Counted from the stretch's first letter, positions 40,953-50,110 are shown. The stretch is 64,000 nt of DNA from Methanolobus halotolerans (GCF_004745425.1 NZ_PGGK01000006.1:62001-126000), one strand, 5' to 3'. Made by a program: numbers and translations. The notes: generated from the letters alone by a model not told the origin.

Positions 40953-42143
40953 ATGATACCAGATGATTCCTATGACATAATAGTCGCTGGAGCAGGGCCT
41001 GCCGGCTCCACGGCAGCAATGTATGCAGCCCAGAGAGGTTTGTCCGTACTTCTCGTGGACAAGAAAAAAGATATTGGCACGCCCCTGCAATGTGGTGGTT
41101 TCCTGCCACATCGAGAGACCCTGAGAGAACTGGTCCCAAATGCCGAACTGCCATATACCCTGGAAGAAATACCCTCATCCTGCATACATACAAGTACATC
41201 CTACCAGCGCTTCATAGCACCTGACGGCATTTCCAAAGGTTTCCATGTCAGTGCAGATGCGATAGACAGAAGACGCTTTGACAAACATCTTGCCATGCTT
41301 GCAGGAAAGGCCGGTGCGCAGATACTGGTGGGGACTAATGTGATCAAGGTCAATGGCACCGAACTTCTCATGGACGGGGCATTCGGGGAGTTCTGTGTGA
41401 AAGGCAAGATCATTATCGGGGCTGACGGACCAAATTCCATAATTGCGAAGTCCAATAATATGCTAAGGAATACTGACCCAATGGGCACAGGTACGGCATT
41501 CGAGTATGAACTAAGCGGAGTGGATGTGGACAGGGAAGCCGTGGAGATGTATTTTGGAAGGGATTACGTACCCGGAGGTTATGCCTGGATAATCTCGCAG
41601 GGCGGGGATACAGCAAATATAGGCGTAGGTATCCGTGAAGCCATGTTCGAGCATCAGATGTGTGCCAGGGACTACCTGGACAGGTTCATGCATAAGCATC
41701 CCATTGCTGCCGGCAAACTGGAAGGAGCATCTATAGTGTCAGTTGTCGCCGGTCTGGTTCCGGTTGGAGGCGCCCCAAAGGTCACAGCCACAAAGGACAC
41801 AGTTATCGCAGGTGACGCCGCAGGACATATCATCGCTACCAACGGGGGCGGGATCTCCACCGCAATGGTAGGCGGCAGGATAGCAGGTGAGACAGCTGCG
41901 GACCACCTTGAAGGAAAATGCGACCTCACAGATTATGAAAAGCGATGGAGAGAGCAGATGGGACTTGAGATCAAGACAGCAGTCTATACAAGAAAGCTCA
42001 TGGATAAGCTTATGCTTTCCGACAGACTGATGAGTGCAGCCATCAGAATGATATCACCGGAACATATGAAAGCCATACAGTGCGGCCAGTTACCTGGTAC
42101 TGTCAGGAAAAGCCTGCTAAAACTTAACGCCGGTCTGACCTGA
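40953..42143 (+). CDS. Geranylgeranyl reductase family protein (archaeal lipid saturation)
   Basis: 396 residues. The FAD-binding Rossmann start is DIIVAGAGPAGSTAAMYAAQRG; the GGR signature CGGFLP and the later GADGPNS, GDAAGHI and GGGISTAM segments match digeranylgeranylglycerophospholipid reductases. These flavoenzymes saturate the isoprenoid chains of archaeal ether lipids at the membrane; paralogues act on other polyprenyl substrates. The next gene starts immediately after the stop. A TATA-like TTTTATAGA at about 40910-40918 would place the transcription start about 12 bases before the ATG. Confidence 0.9.
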   Translation: MIPDDSYDIIVAGAGPAGSTAAMYAAQRGLSVLLVDKKKDIGTPLQCGGFLPHRETLRELVPNAELPYTLEEIPSSCIHTSTSYQRFIAPDGISKGFHVSADAIDRRRFDKHLAMLAGKAGAQILVGTNVIKVNGTELLMDGAFGEFCVKGKIIIGADGPNSIIAKSNNMLRNTDPMGTGTAFEYELSGVDVDREAVEMYFGRDYVPGGYAWIISQGGDTANIGVGIREAMFEHQMCARDYLDRFMHKHPIAAGKLEGASIVSVVAGLVPVGGAPKVTATKDTVIAGDAAGHIIATNGGGISTAMVGGRIAGETAADHLEGKCDLTDYEKRWREQMGLEIKTAVYTRKLMDKLMLSDRLMSAAIRMISPEHMKAIQCGQLPGTVRKSLLKLNAGLT

Positions 42144-42521
42144 ATGTACATCTTCGTCTATGGTTCGCTCAAAAAAGGTTTTTCAAATCACAATCTACTG
42201 CAGAGTTCGGAATTTATCTGTAAGACCAGGACACAAGAAGAGTTTGCTATGATCGACCTGAATATGTTCCCTGGCGTCATAAAGGGAAAAAAGGTATCCC
42301 GCATCCAGGGCGAGGTTTATGAACTGGATTCAAATACTTTAGAACAGATAGATATGTATGAGGGTGAATGGTATTCAAGGGAGAGTGTGGAGCTGGAAGC
42401 AGGTTTCAGGGCACAGATATATTTTCTCATAAAATACCCCCGGTATTCCGAAGGCCCTATGGTTATAAGTGAAGGGAACTGGACTGAAAAGTTAATGCAG
42501 GAGTCTAATAATGTCAGATAA
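42144..42521 (+). CDS. Gamma-glutamylcyclotransferase-like (AIG2/GGCT fold) protein
   Basis: 125 residues. The N-terminal YGSLKKGFSNH is the substrate-binding motif and the acid base-catalyst Glu lies in IDMYEGEWYSR, as in GGCT/AIG2 enzymes that cyclise gamma-glutamyl compounds to 5-oxoproline. Start ATG right after the GGR stop codon; it ends inside the start of the radical SAM gene (11-bp overlap). The three genes are therefore translationally linked, though a shared pathway is not obvious. Confidence 0.88.
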   Translation: MYIFVYGSLKKGFSNHNLLQSSEFICKTRTQEEFAMIDLNMFPGVIKGKKVSRIQGEVYELDSNTLEQIDMYEGEWYSRESVELEAGFRAQIYFLIKYPRYSEGPMVISEGNWTEKLMQESNNVR

Positions 42522-43134
42522 TGAAGAAAATACAGATATCAGTTTTTCAGGAGGCACCATAGGCTACGAAGCACACGGGAATCTTTATCTTAATATAACA
42601 AACAAGTGCTCTGCTAACTGTTATTTCTGCGTGAGGGAATCTTCAGATGGCGTTTACGGTTACAACCTCAGATTATCAAAGGAGCCAAGCTATGATGAGA
42701 TAATCAAGGAACTTGAACAGTCCGACCTTAAAAAGTACAACGAGATCGTATTCACAGGCCTGGGCGAGCCGACGTGCAGGCTTGAAACCGTACTTGATGT
42801 TACCCGGTGGCTCCATGAAAGAGGCGTTCGCGTAAGGCTTGACACGAACGGCCATGCAAAACTGATGTATCCTGAAACAGATGTGGTCACTGAACTTAAA
42901 AATGCAGGACTTGATTCGGTCTCAGTAAGTCTTAATGCAGAGTCGGAAGAGAAGTATGAGAAGATATGTAAGCCTTCTCTGAAGAATGCCTACGATTCAC
43001 TGATCGATTTCACGAAAGAAGCAATCGAAGCCGGGATCGCTACCCGGATGACTGTTGTCGGAATGCCTGAGATAGACATCGGCAAGTGTGAAAAGATAGC
43101 CAGAGACCTTGGCGCCGGTTTTCGTGTACGTTAA
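42511..43134 (+). CDS. Radical SAM protein, TatD-linked type
   Basis: 207 residues, short radical SAM domain. CSANCYFC (Cys33, 37, 40) is the cluster motif, FTGLGEPTCR the SAM-contact GGE-equivalent, and RVRLDTNGHA the conserved strand. The length and motifs match the TatD-linked family (TIGR04038), seen fused to or next to TatD nucleases in other organisms; no TatD gene is in this window. Start ATG after AGGAGTCTAATA, overlapping the GGCT-like gene. Its stop codon TAA shares the palindrome TTAA with the EngB stop. Confidence 0.85.
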   Translation: MSDNEENTDISFSGGTIGYEAHGNLYLNITNKCSANCYFCVRESSDGVYGYNLRLSKEPSYDEIIKELEQSDLKKYNEIVFTGLGEPTCRLETVLDVTRWLHERGVRVRLDTNGHAKLMYPETDVVTELKNAGLDSVSVSLNAESEEKYEKICKPSLKNAYDSLIDFTKEAIEAGIATRMTVVGMPEIDIGKCEKIARDLGAGFRVR

Positions 43135-43763
43135 CTTCTGAAGTACTTGAAAAGGTCATCCCTTCTCTTATCATGCAGACGTTGCCTGATAATCAATTTC
43201 AGAGATTTTATCTGCCCTTTCTTCGCACTCATAGGTGCGACCATATTTATCCACTGTCGCCATGGTGGCAGCATACCCAGCTTATCTGTTATTCCGTCAA
43301 GCATGGAGTCCAGTTCTTCTTCTCTTACTCTGTCGGTCTTGTTAACAGCAAGTACGACATCGATACCAAGTTCCTTCAGGAAATCGAACATCTCTATGTC
43401 AATGGGTATCTCCTTACGTGACTCCCATCGCTCCACAACCTCTACGAAAACCGGACCATCCACGACCATCACTGCCATCATGATCCGTCCGGCATTATCC
43501 TCAATATAGCGTACGATCTTATCTTTTACGATATCCTGCTTGCGTTCCTTGACCCCGCTCATGAAACCGAAGCCTGGCATATCGGTGATGAGAAGATCCG
43601 ATAAACGAATGTGAGCAGGTATAAGTGTCACACCCGGACGCTTCCCCACCTTGACCTTCCGACCGGTAAGTTCCCTTATAAGTGATGATTTTCCCACATT
43701 GGACCTGCCAACAAATATAATCTCTAAGCTGGCACCTTCTGTTTTATTTTCGCTTTTTGCCAT
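43131..43763 (-). CDS. engB: EngB/YihA-type ribosome-biogenesis GTPase
   Basis: 210 residues. G1 GRSNVGKSS, G3 DMPGFG, G4 NKTD and the PAHIR switch region place it in the EngB family. In bacteria EngB assists large-subunit assembly; archaeal members are taken to do the same. The start ATG overlaps the DHH-gene stop (TAATG), so the two genes are co-transcribed. The C-terminus (LHDKRRDDLFKYFRS) is typical. It converges with the TatD-linked gene. Confidence 0.93.
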   Translation of the reverse strand: MAKSENKTEGASLEIIFVGRSNVGKSSLIRELTGRKVKVGKRPGVTLIPAHIRLSDLLITDMPGFGFMSGVKERKQDIVKDKIVRYIEDNAGRIMMAVMVVDGPVFVEVVERWESRKEIPIDIEMFDFLKELGIDVVLAVNKTDRVREEELDSMLDGITDKLGMLPPWRQWINMVAPMSAKKGQIKSLKLIIRQRLHDKRRDDLFKYFRS

Positions 43764-44767
43764 TACTTTTCACTTGTATCCTTGCGCTCTTCCTTCCCTA
43801 TCGCAGCGTCCAAATCACTAAGGAATTTCATGAACGAGTCCCTGGGGATCCTTGCGCCTGCAGCGGAAGCATGACCTCCGCCAGTACCCCCATGCCTGGG
43901 TGCGATAGTACGCAGCAGCCTGTTAAGGTCCGCCGCACCATTCCTTGAACGCAGGCTCATGTCATAAACCTGCTTCTTATACCTGTACTCGGCTGCAATA
44001 CCAACACCCCTTCTGCCGTAGGATGCTGCAAAGATAGCTGATTTTGACATATATCCTTTAGGGTCTATCACATATGCAAGATTATCAAGTGATTCCACCT
44101 GCTTTTTCACCCTGAGACGCAGCATTTCCTCAAGATGTGACCCTTCTTTTGCAAGCTGGGGGATATCCGGAATCTCCGAAGGGATTACATCATGAGAGAG
44201 AGGAGCAAGTAACTTCCTTTTAAAATTATAATTGCGCCCCATATAGATAAGAGCCTGGATAAGCGTACCTGCCTGGTAGAAAAGGCTTCTTTTGTCCCAG
44301 TCAAGCAGCCATTCCCTTACAGACGGAGTATTATCATGATAATCGCCGATCGCACCGTAGATAGCAACCCTGCGAATATCCCTGTTCAGCTGTTTCTCAA
44401 AAACCTTATATGTCAGTTCCGCTGCACAGATATTCACATCATGGTGCAGCCAGTCGACATCCCAGCATTTCCCGGGCAGAGGATGATGATCGATATAAGT
44501 AACACTGGAAGCCTCCGAAAGTTCCGTGAGCCTCTTGTACAGTTTCTTACACGCACGTTCATCCACAGCAATATCGCAGATTATGATATTACTGTATCCA
44601 TCCGCAAGCTCCAGTTCATCAAGTATGCCTACAGGAGAAGTAAAATAAACATCAGAACCAGGGTAAGCACTTTTTGCAATGGCACCAGAGCACACACCAT
44701 CAGAATCACCATGTGTCAAAATAAGGGAGCTGCTTTTAGTGGAATTGTGTAGGCCTTTCACTTTCAT
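43763..44767 (-). CDS. DHH/DHHA1 family phosphoesterase
   Basis: 334 residues from the ATG at 44767, with AAAGGT ten bases before it; a TTG at 44776 is a weaker alternative. N-terminal DHH domain: THGDSDGVCSG (motif I), DIAVDE, and YIDHHPLP as the DHH-type metal motif. The C-terminal DHHA1 signature is GGTGGGHASAAGARI. The protein belongs to the RecJ/NrnA-like superfamily and could be a 3'-5' exonuclease or cyclic-dinucleotide/oligonucleotide phosphodiesterase. No single-stranded-DNA partner gene is adjacent. It overlaps engB. Confidence 0.88.
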   Translation of the reverse strand: MKVKGLHNSTKSSSLILTHGDSDGVCSGAIAKSAYPGSDVYFTSPVGILDELELADGYSNIIICDIAVDERACKKLYKRLTELSEASSVTYIDHHPLPGKCWDVDWLHHDVNICAAELTYKVFEKQLNRDIRRVAIYGAIGDYHDNTPSVREWLLDWDKRSLFYQAGTLIQALIYMGRNYNFKRKLLAPLSHDVIPSEIPDIPQLAKEGSHLEEMLRLRVKKQVESLDNLAYVIDPKGYMSKSAIFAASYGRRGVGIAAEYRYKKQVYDMSLRSRNGAADLNRLLRTIAPRHGGTGGGHASAAGARIPRDSFMKFLSDLDAAIGKEERKDTSEK

Positions 44768-44860
44768 ATGAATCAATACCTTTAATATCAGTTTAAAAGA
44801 AAATACACGTATTTTAAGAACAGACTTCTACCAGAGAAGCAAATATCAACTATCTTATTT

Positions 44861-46132
44861 TTAGTTTATGTTACCCAGATATCCTTTTATAGAATCCAGC
44901 AGATCGAAAAAAAACTGGAACTTACCATAATCTTCTTTTTCTGTTTCTGCTGTAGGAACAGTATCCTCAGCATAGTTGTTTTCAAACTGACCATCTGCAG
45001 GTCCATCCCGATCATTTTCAAACCGATCGCTATCAGAACTCTGAGACGGATCAGAGACCTGCAATAAAAAGCGCCTGGAGTAAACAGTATCTTCATATTC
45101 TTTTGAATCAACTGATTTTACCTTTACAGAGGGAATGACAATGTTGCCTGCCATTTTCATCCTTACAGAGTATGTCAGATCCAGGCTATCAGCAGGATGC
45201 AGAACTTTACCCCCGGATGTTTCCCCGGACACTAGCACAGCTCCCGGAGGGATTTCGTCAGAAACAGAAACATACGTTGCCCTGTTACCTTCATTCTTCA
45301 CAATAACATTCACATCGAGGACATCACCGACCTGGACCGAATCTGCAGAAACAGATTTTACCAGGTTCAGGAATGGGCCATGTACAATTATTTCCGAATT
45401 GTTTAGGGTTTTTGTATAAGTGCGCCCTTCCATATTGACCAGAACCCGTGTGCCCGAAAAGTTATAGGTTCCTGGTTTCAGGGCCTTTAAAGAATATCTC
45501 ACTGTTTTCTGCCCGTAGGCAGCCATGGAAAAATTTCGTACCTGGTCGATATCAGGATCAAGTATAAACTCTTGCGGGATGGAAGAGATCAGTTCTACAT
45601 TTTCCAGAGGTATTCCCCCGAGGTTTTTTATATTGACCTCTATATGTGCCCGCTCATCCATATATATCTCATCAGACCTCTTTTCTACCACAGATATAGT
45701 CGCATCGATCTTCTTTACGATCTTTGCCTGCGCAAGTGACCGATTTGCAATGGCAACACTGATGGTTGTATAGGGTACGGGTATATCGTTACCTGTGATT
45801 ATCTCTACCGCAGTGATATTCAGGCGATCATCAAAAACATAATTGTCGGGGATATCCGAATTATTCAGGGCAAGAATAGTACCCCAGGATTCCGAACTGT
45901 TAGACATGACCGACAACATCACATAATCTGTATCCGTGTCTGAAGCTCTGGAAGGAGAAAAATCCAGGGCAGTGATCAGATAGCCACTGGCATTTACTTC
46001 CTCCCCCCAGTATAGAGTAAACTCTTCCGCTTCCAGCCATTCTATATCATCGGTAGTTGATTGTGCACCTGCTTGACCACACAGCAACACAAGAACTACC
46101 AATAACACCGGTTTGAACAACAACTGTCTCAT
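44861..46132 (-). CDS. Secreted CARDB/BatD-like surface protein 1
   Basis: 423 residues from ATG 46132; the frame extends upstream without a signal sequence. Signal peptide (about 1-25), an N-terminal beta domain (EWLEAEEFTLYWGEE...), then two immunoglobulin-like CARDB/DUF11 domains (VNIKNLGGIPLENVELISSIP; VNVIVKNEGNRATYVSVSDEIPPGAVLVSG). No clear TM or PGF anchor follows; the tail has a short amphipathic FFFDLLDSIKGYLG. The start lies a few bases after the upstream stop (TAATCGCCATG), and both proteins share the same domain order, so they are paralogues in an operon. Confidence 0.8.
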   Translation of the reverse strand: MRQLLFKPVLLVVLVLLCGQAGAQSTTDDIEWLEAEEFTLYWGEEVNASGYLITALDFSPSRASDTDTDYVMLSVMSNSSESWGTILALNNSDIPDNYVFDDRLNITAVEIITGNDIPVPYTTISVAIANRSLAQAKIVKKIDATISVVEKRSDEIYMDERAHIEVNIKNLGGIPLENVELISSIPQEFILDPDIDQVRNFSMAAYGQKTVRYSLKALKPGTYNFSGTRVLVNMEGRTYTKTLNNSEIIVHGPFLNLVKSVSADSVQVGDVLDVNVIVKNEGNRATYVSVSDEIPPGAVLVSGETSGGKVLHPADSLDLTYSVRMKMAGNIVIPSVKVKSVDSKEYEDTVYSRRFLLQVSDPSQSSDSDRFENDRDGPADGQFENNYAEDTVPTAETEKEDYGKFQFFFDLLDSIKGYLGNIN

Positions 46133-46137
46133 GGCGA

Positions 46138-47736
46138 TTACTGCTTTCTCCTGCGTCCATATACAGCATATACGCAAAATAGGACAAATACCAGCGTGGT
46201 TGCTTCAAAGCCTGGTTGTACTCTGTTTTCATCCTCCGCATATTCACTGTCACTGGAAGGGGATGAAGAACTGCTTGAAGGCGACTTATCACCTGATGTA
46301 CCCTCCGGAGAGAAATCAGCACTTGTTTGCTCCGGATCTACCACAGAGATCACAGGCATATTGGACACTTTCTCTCCTTTGAAGTCCTCAAAATCGATGA
46401 AGGTAGATGTTGTTGCAGGCAATCTTATTTCACCGGCCTCTTTAGTCTTGATTATATAGGAATAACTGAGGGTCTTGCCCTTGCTGACAACTTCCTTGAA
46501 GTTCAGGTCCCCACTTACAAAAGTAACAGTTTCGGGCAGAGTTTCGGATGCGGTCACACTGGCCCTAACAGTGCCTTTATTTGCCACTGCTACGGTAACT
46601 TTGACCTCATCACCCGGGCTTACAGTGGATGGATTTATTGTTTTAGTCAGGACGATATCCGGTCCGGTGATCTTGACGGAGGGGGTTTTTGATTTGAATG
46701 TATGTACTTTCCCTTCAGAATCGGTAAAAGTTGCAGTAGCTGCCGGAACTTTATAAGTACCTGTTTTTACTGGCTTGAGGGTGTACTGGAACAGCTTTGC
46801 CTTTGTCTCACCGGGAGCAAAGGACAGTTTTGTTTCCTGACTGATACTATCCTGTAGTTCCATATCCCCAAGTACAGGGTTTGTGATCGTTGCCGAGTTC
46901 ACACTATATATCCCGTCGTTCCAAATACTCACCGAAACATGAGCCGTGCCATCCATATAGACATTCTCAGTAATCGTCTTCGTAATGATAAGTTCGACAA
47001 CTGGCTCGATGGTGAGTGTTTTTACTTTGCGATCCTCATTGATATCATCATTTATGTCCCGCGACTTTGTGGTAACAGTGATATCCTTCCTGGTCTGCTC
47101 CCAGTACTCGGGTATCTCGAACTTTGCCACGATTGGGTCCAGTGCCTCATCCTCTTCAATGGCAATTAAATGATGGCTGAGCTTTCCCGAGACAAGCTCC
47201 ATACCATTGGGATCGATCTCAACATCCATTTCTGAGGCTCTGGCATCACCCTCATTCTTGATGTTGATAGTTGCTACTATATACCTGGGGGCCATGTCCC
47301 TGGGATCGTATGTATCTTCTTCAGTAGAGATATCTATTTTCATCCTGGGTACTGCCCTTTTGTATACCTCCACAGATGCATGGGGATCATTCATGTTACC
47401 TGTCCATTCATCCACTTTCAAGGTAACGGATTTGATGAATACCTTTATATCCTCACCATTCTCCGTATCACGGTATCCCAGACTTCCTCCCACTTTTAAT
47501 GGCGATATCTCTTTTACTTCACCATCCCGGGAGATACTTATACTTACAAAGCCGTCTTTATTGAAGTCCTCGGCCTTGATAGTGTAGTCATCCATTTTTA
47601 TCGTACTGCCCCAGTAAAGGGTACCGCTCTTATCTGCTTTGTCTTTCCATTCGACATCTTCAAGAGTATATGCTAAAGCGGGTAAGCATAAAAGCAAAAT
47701 AAGACATACTATGAAAATAAGGAATTTTCTAAACAT
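46138..47736 (-). CDS. CARDB/BatD-like surface protein 2 with PGF-CTERM anchor
   Basis: 532 residues. Signal peptide (about 1-23), an N-terminal domain with LYWGSTIKMDDYTIKAEDF (also in paralogue 1), two CARDB/DUF11 immunoglobulin-like domains (NIKNEGDARASEMDVEIDPNG; VAVANKGTVRASVTASETLPETV), a Ser-rich linker and VQPGFEATTLVFVLFC followed by RRRKQ, the PGF-CTERM archaeosortase signal. It should be anchored at the S-layer/cell surface. It is the first of the pair after the KaiC/partner genes, about 40 bp downstream of the 172-residue ORF. Confidence 0.88.
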   Translation of the reverse strand: MFRKFLIFIVCLILLLCLPALAYTLEDVEWKDKADKSGTLYWGSTIKMDDYTIKAEDFNKDGFVSISISRDGEVKEISPLKVGGSLGYRDTENGEDIKVFIKSVTLKVDEWTGNMNDPHASVEVYKRAVPRMKIDISTEEDTYDPRDMAPRYIVATINIKNEGDARASEMDVEIDPNGMELVSGKLSHHLIAIEEDEALDPIVAKFEIPEYWEQTRKDITVTTKSRDINDDINEDRKVKTLTIEPVVELIITKTITENVYMDGTAHVSVSIWNDGIYSVNSATITNPVLGDMELQDSISQETKLSFAPGETKAKLFQYTLKPVKTGTYKVPAATATFTDSEGKVHTFKSKTPSVKITGPDIVLTKTINPSTVSPGDEVKVTVAVANKGTVRASVTASETLPETVTFVSGDLNFKEVVSKGKTLSYSYIIKTKEAGEIRLPATTSTFIDFEDFKGEKVSNMPVISVVDPEQTSADFSPEGTSGDKSPSSSSSSPSSDSEYAEDENRVQPGFEATTLVFVLFCVYAVYGRRRKQ

Positions 47737-47776
47737 AACACAACCTCATGTCTTTTGTTAAGTCATTACAGAGATA

Positions 47777-48280
47777 TCAATTTTTAGGAATAAGTTGTTT
47801 GAAACCCTTAATCTGTGAGGGTCTGTCAATAGCTTTTGTCCGGGAAGTGGAGCCTGGCAGATCGGTCATGGCAGGCTGCTGAATAGCAACTATTGTATTA
47901 TCATCGATTGAACGCTGGCTTTGATACCCGGCTTCGATACTACGCCCGATATCTTCTTCAATTGTATTGTCATGTGTTGCGTCTGACCTGTTCTTTTGTT
48001 TCTGAGCATCTTTTCTGGAGAGACTTGCATTCACATCCCGTTCTTTGGCTTTGGCACCATCTTCTTTTCCCTTCTTGTAATTCTCACTTACAAGTTTACC
48101 AAGACCCGATTCTTTGGCCAGTTCCTCGAGCATGGAGTACTGTTCACTAACCCATCCAAGTTCTGAGTGTTTATGGTAGCCTACTTCAAAACCAAGATTG
48201 CAGGAACTTTTGATAAGCTCGTCGATTTCCGATCCTGTGAGCTGCGTTTGCTCTTCTTTCTTTTTGAAGAATCTTACCAT
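47777..48280 (-). CDS. Hypothetical partner protein following KaiC-like ATPase
   Basis: 167 residues from ATG 48280, with GAGGGTG six bases upstream; a GTG at 48295 overlaps the KaiC stop (GTGA) but is less supported. The N-terminal ~70 residues (TGSEIDELIKSSCNLGFEVGYHKHSELGWV) are likely helical. A charged, low-complexity tail follows (KKGKEDGAKAKERDVNASLSRKDAQKQKNRSD), ending with FKQLIPKN. No TM or signal peptide, so it is cytoplasmic. It is next to the KaiC gene in the same transcription unit and is probably its client or regulator; family unknown. Confidence 0.65.
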   Translation of the reverse strand: MVRFFKKKEEQTQLTGSEIDELIKSSCNLGFEVGYHKHSELGWVSEQYSMLEELAKESGLGKLVSENYKKGKEDGAKAKERDVNASLSRKDAQKQKNRSDATHDNTIEEDIGRSIEAGYQSQRSIDDNTIVAIQQPAMTDLPGSTSRTKAIDRPSQIKGFKQLIPKN

Positions 48281-48291
48281 TTCAAACACCC

Positions 48292-49035
48292 TCACTCAAG
48301 AAGTCCCTGGACGGACATACCTTTTTCAGTAAAATCAACGCTGCGCAGATTGCAGTCATGCCTGGTGCCCCTCATTTTTATGACCTGTATTGCACGCGTC
48401 ATGGTTTTATCATAAAGGAAATTGTGCAGGAATATGACCCCATGGGAAGCAAACTGTTCTGTGGAATATGCAGTCGAATCGGTCATCTCGGAAATAAGTA
48501 TAGTAGTACAGCCAAGCTTCTTAAGGTTCCGTATGAATCGACTCATTTCCTTTTCCTGCAAGGAAGGATCCTTTGTGGTAAAACGGATAGCTGAAACGGA
48601 ATCTATTACGAGCCGTTTTACATCGTATTCAGCAACATAGGCTGCAATTTCCTTGAAGACTGTTGCAGGGGATGGCGCTTCATGCTCTCCGGGAGAAGAC
48701 CCGACATCATATTCAGGAGTTACATAGTCATTGAGTTCGTCAATAAAACCATACTCCATCCGTGGTCCGAGATCGGCAAAAAGCAGTTTGTTCATTTTAA
48801 CCAAAGGTATGACATTCATGGCATAATTTGACATGTCATCGATTATATTCTGCGGACTTTCTACCAGACTTACATAAAGCCCGACTTCCCCATGTGTTGC
48901 ACCGTGAGCAAGATACTGCACACAAAAAGTGGTCTTGCCACTTCCCGGAGGCCCGCTTACAAGATAAACGCGCTGAGACAGTAGTCCCCCTTGCACGATT
49001 TCGTCAAATCCATCTATTCCGGTTCCAATTCTCAT
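48292..49035 (-). CDS. Single-domain KaiC-like RecA-superfamily ATPase
   Basis: 247 residues. TGIDGFDEIVQGGLLSQRVYLVSGPPGSGKTTFC is the KaiC-like N-terminus with Walker A; Walker B is near RLVIDSVSAIRF, and the final ~30 residues (TRAIQVIKMRGTRHDC) match the KaiC/GvpD-like C-terminus. Archaeal one-domain KaiC proteins lack the cyanobacterial clock partners and often sit beside signalling or surface genes. Here it heads an operon with a partner protein and two surface proteins. It likely acts as an ATP-dependent switch; the role is unproven. Confidence 0.88.
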   Translation of the reverse strand: MRIGTGIDGFDEIVQGGLLSQRVYLVSGPPGSGKTTFCVQYLAHGATHGEVGLYVSLVESPQNIIDDMSNYAMNVIPLVKMNKLLFADLGPRMEYGFIDELNDYVTPEYDVGSSPGEHEAPSPATVFKEIAAYVAEYDVKRLVIDSVSAIRFTTKDPSLQEKEMSRFIRNLKKLGCTTILISEMTDSTAYSTEQFASHGVIFLHNFLYDKTMTRAIQVIKMRGTRHDCNLRSVDFTEKGMSVQGLLE

Positions 49036-49189
49036 GAAGTACCCTCATTGTATTATAATAATAGTTATTGATATTATAGTTATAATATTAATATATGTAT
49101 ATTTTTATCGTCTTAATTCTATATATAAATTGCTTATATTATCTCCATTTCTGCGATAAATTGAAATCTCTTGAAAATTATCGTTATTT

Positions 49190-49930
49190 ATGAACCTTTC
49201 AGATGTAGTAACAATACTTGAAGAGATAGCTCCTCCCGAGCTTGCTGAAGATTTCGATATCGGGAAAATTGGATTGACACTTGACCTTGAAAATGATATC
49301 CGGAAAATAGCTGTTGCCCTTGACCCTACACATTACGTACTAAAAAGAGCCTCCGACATCGGAGCGGATCTGCTGATCACGCACCATACACTTATCTTTG
49401 ATGCAGTGAACCAGATCAACAAATCTCTTGCAGATGTACTGAAGATCGCACTGGACAGCAATATATCCCTGTACTCGATGCATACCAACTACGACAGGGC
49501 AAAAGGTGGTATCAACGATATACTGGCCAGAAGGATCGGCCTGTCTAACATAGAGGAGATTGATATTGGCAGGATCGGAACTATAAGTCCGTGTCCGGCC
49601 GAGACCTTCTTAAACCATGTTGCAAAAAGCCTTGATACACATGTCTGGTTCACGGGAAGAAAAGAAGAGGTTAGCAAAGTCATGGTATTCGGAGGTAGCG
49701 GCTTTAAAGGCGAGTTCCTGGAGATTGCACAAGAGCATGGTGTTGATGCTTACGTTTCTGCTGAGCTCAAACATGATATAATACGCTCCTGGGAAGACAT
49801 CCTGCTGGTAGATGCCACGCACTACGCAACAGAGAACCCGGGAATGGAGGAGCTATGCCCAAGGCTGGAAGACAGACTAGGACTTGACGTGGAGTTCATT
49901 GACCACAACCCCTTCATAAAGACACTTTAA
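49190..49930 (+). CDS. NIF3-like metal-binding protein
   Basis: 246 residues. LITHHTLIF supplies two metal-binding His, YSMHTNYDRAKGGIN another, and DATHYATENPGMEEL the C-terminal site, as in the NIF3/YbgI (DUF34) family. Proposed roles include GTP cyclohydrolase-like activity and metal-chaperone functions, but they are not settled. The ATG at 49190 lies 154 bp from the divergent KaiC gene. A small acidic gene follows directly. Confidence 0.92.
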   Translation: MNLSDVVTILEEIAPPELAEDFDIGKIGLTLDLENDIRKIAVALDPTHYVLKRASDIGADLLITHHTLIFDAVNQINKSLADVLKIALDSNISLYSMHTNYDRAKGGINDILARRIGLSNIEEIDIGRIGTISPCPAETFLNHVAKSLDTHVWFTGRKEEVSKVMVFGGSGFKGEFLEIAQEHGVDAYVSAELKHDIIRSWEDILLVDATHYATENPGMEELCPRLEDRLGLDVEFIDHNPFIKTL

Positions 49931-49939
49931 GTGATGTAA

Positions 49940-50110
49940 ATGTGTGAAAATGATGAAGTGACTGATGATGAGCTGGAAGAAATGCTCGAAGAACAATCGA
50001 AATTAAAGGAAAAACCAAAACACAGAGGTTATGGTGACTACGAAAGAAAAGGTATCTACAGGGGACCTTCGGTCAAGAAGGATGAACAGGAGAATACAGA
50101 TTCTTCCTGA
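49940..50110 (+). CDS. 56-residue acidic protein after NIF3
   Basis: ATG at 49940 with GTGATGT just upstream, ten bases after the NIF3 stop. The protein is MCENDEVTDDELEEMLEEQ followed by a basic KEKPKHRGYGDYERKG and an acidic end (TDSS), so it is probably disordered and interacts with a partner. No known domain. It is likely co-transcribed with the NIF3-like gene and converges with trm56. Confidence 0.6.
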   Translation: MCENDEVTDDELEEMLEEQSKLKEKPKHRGYGDYERKGIYRGPSVKKDEQENTDSS

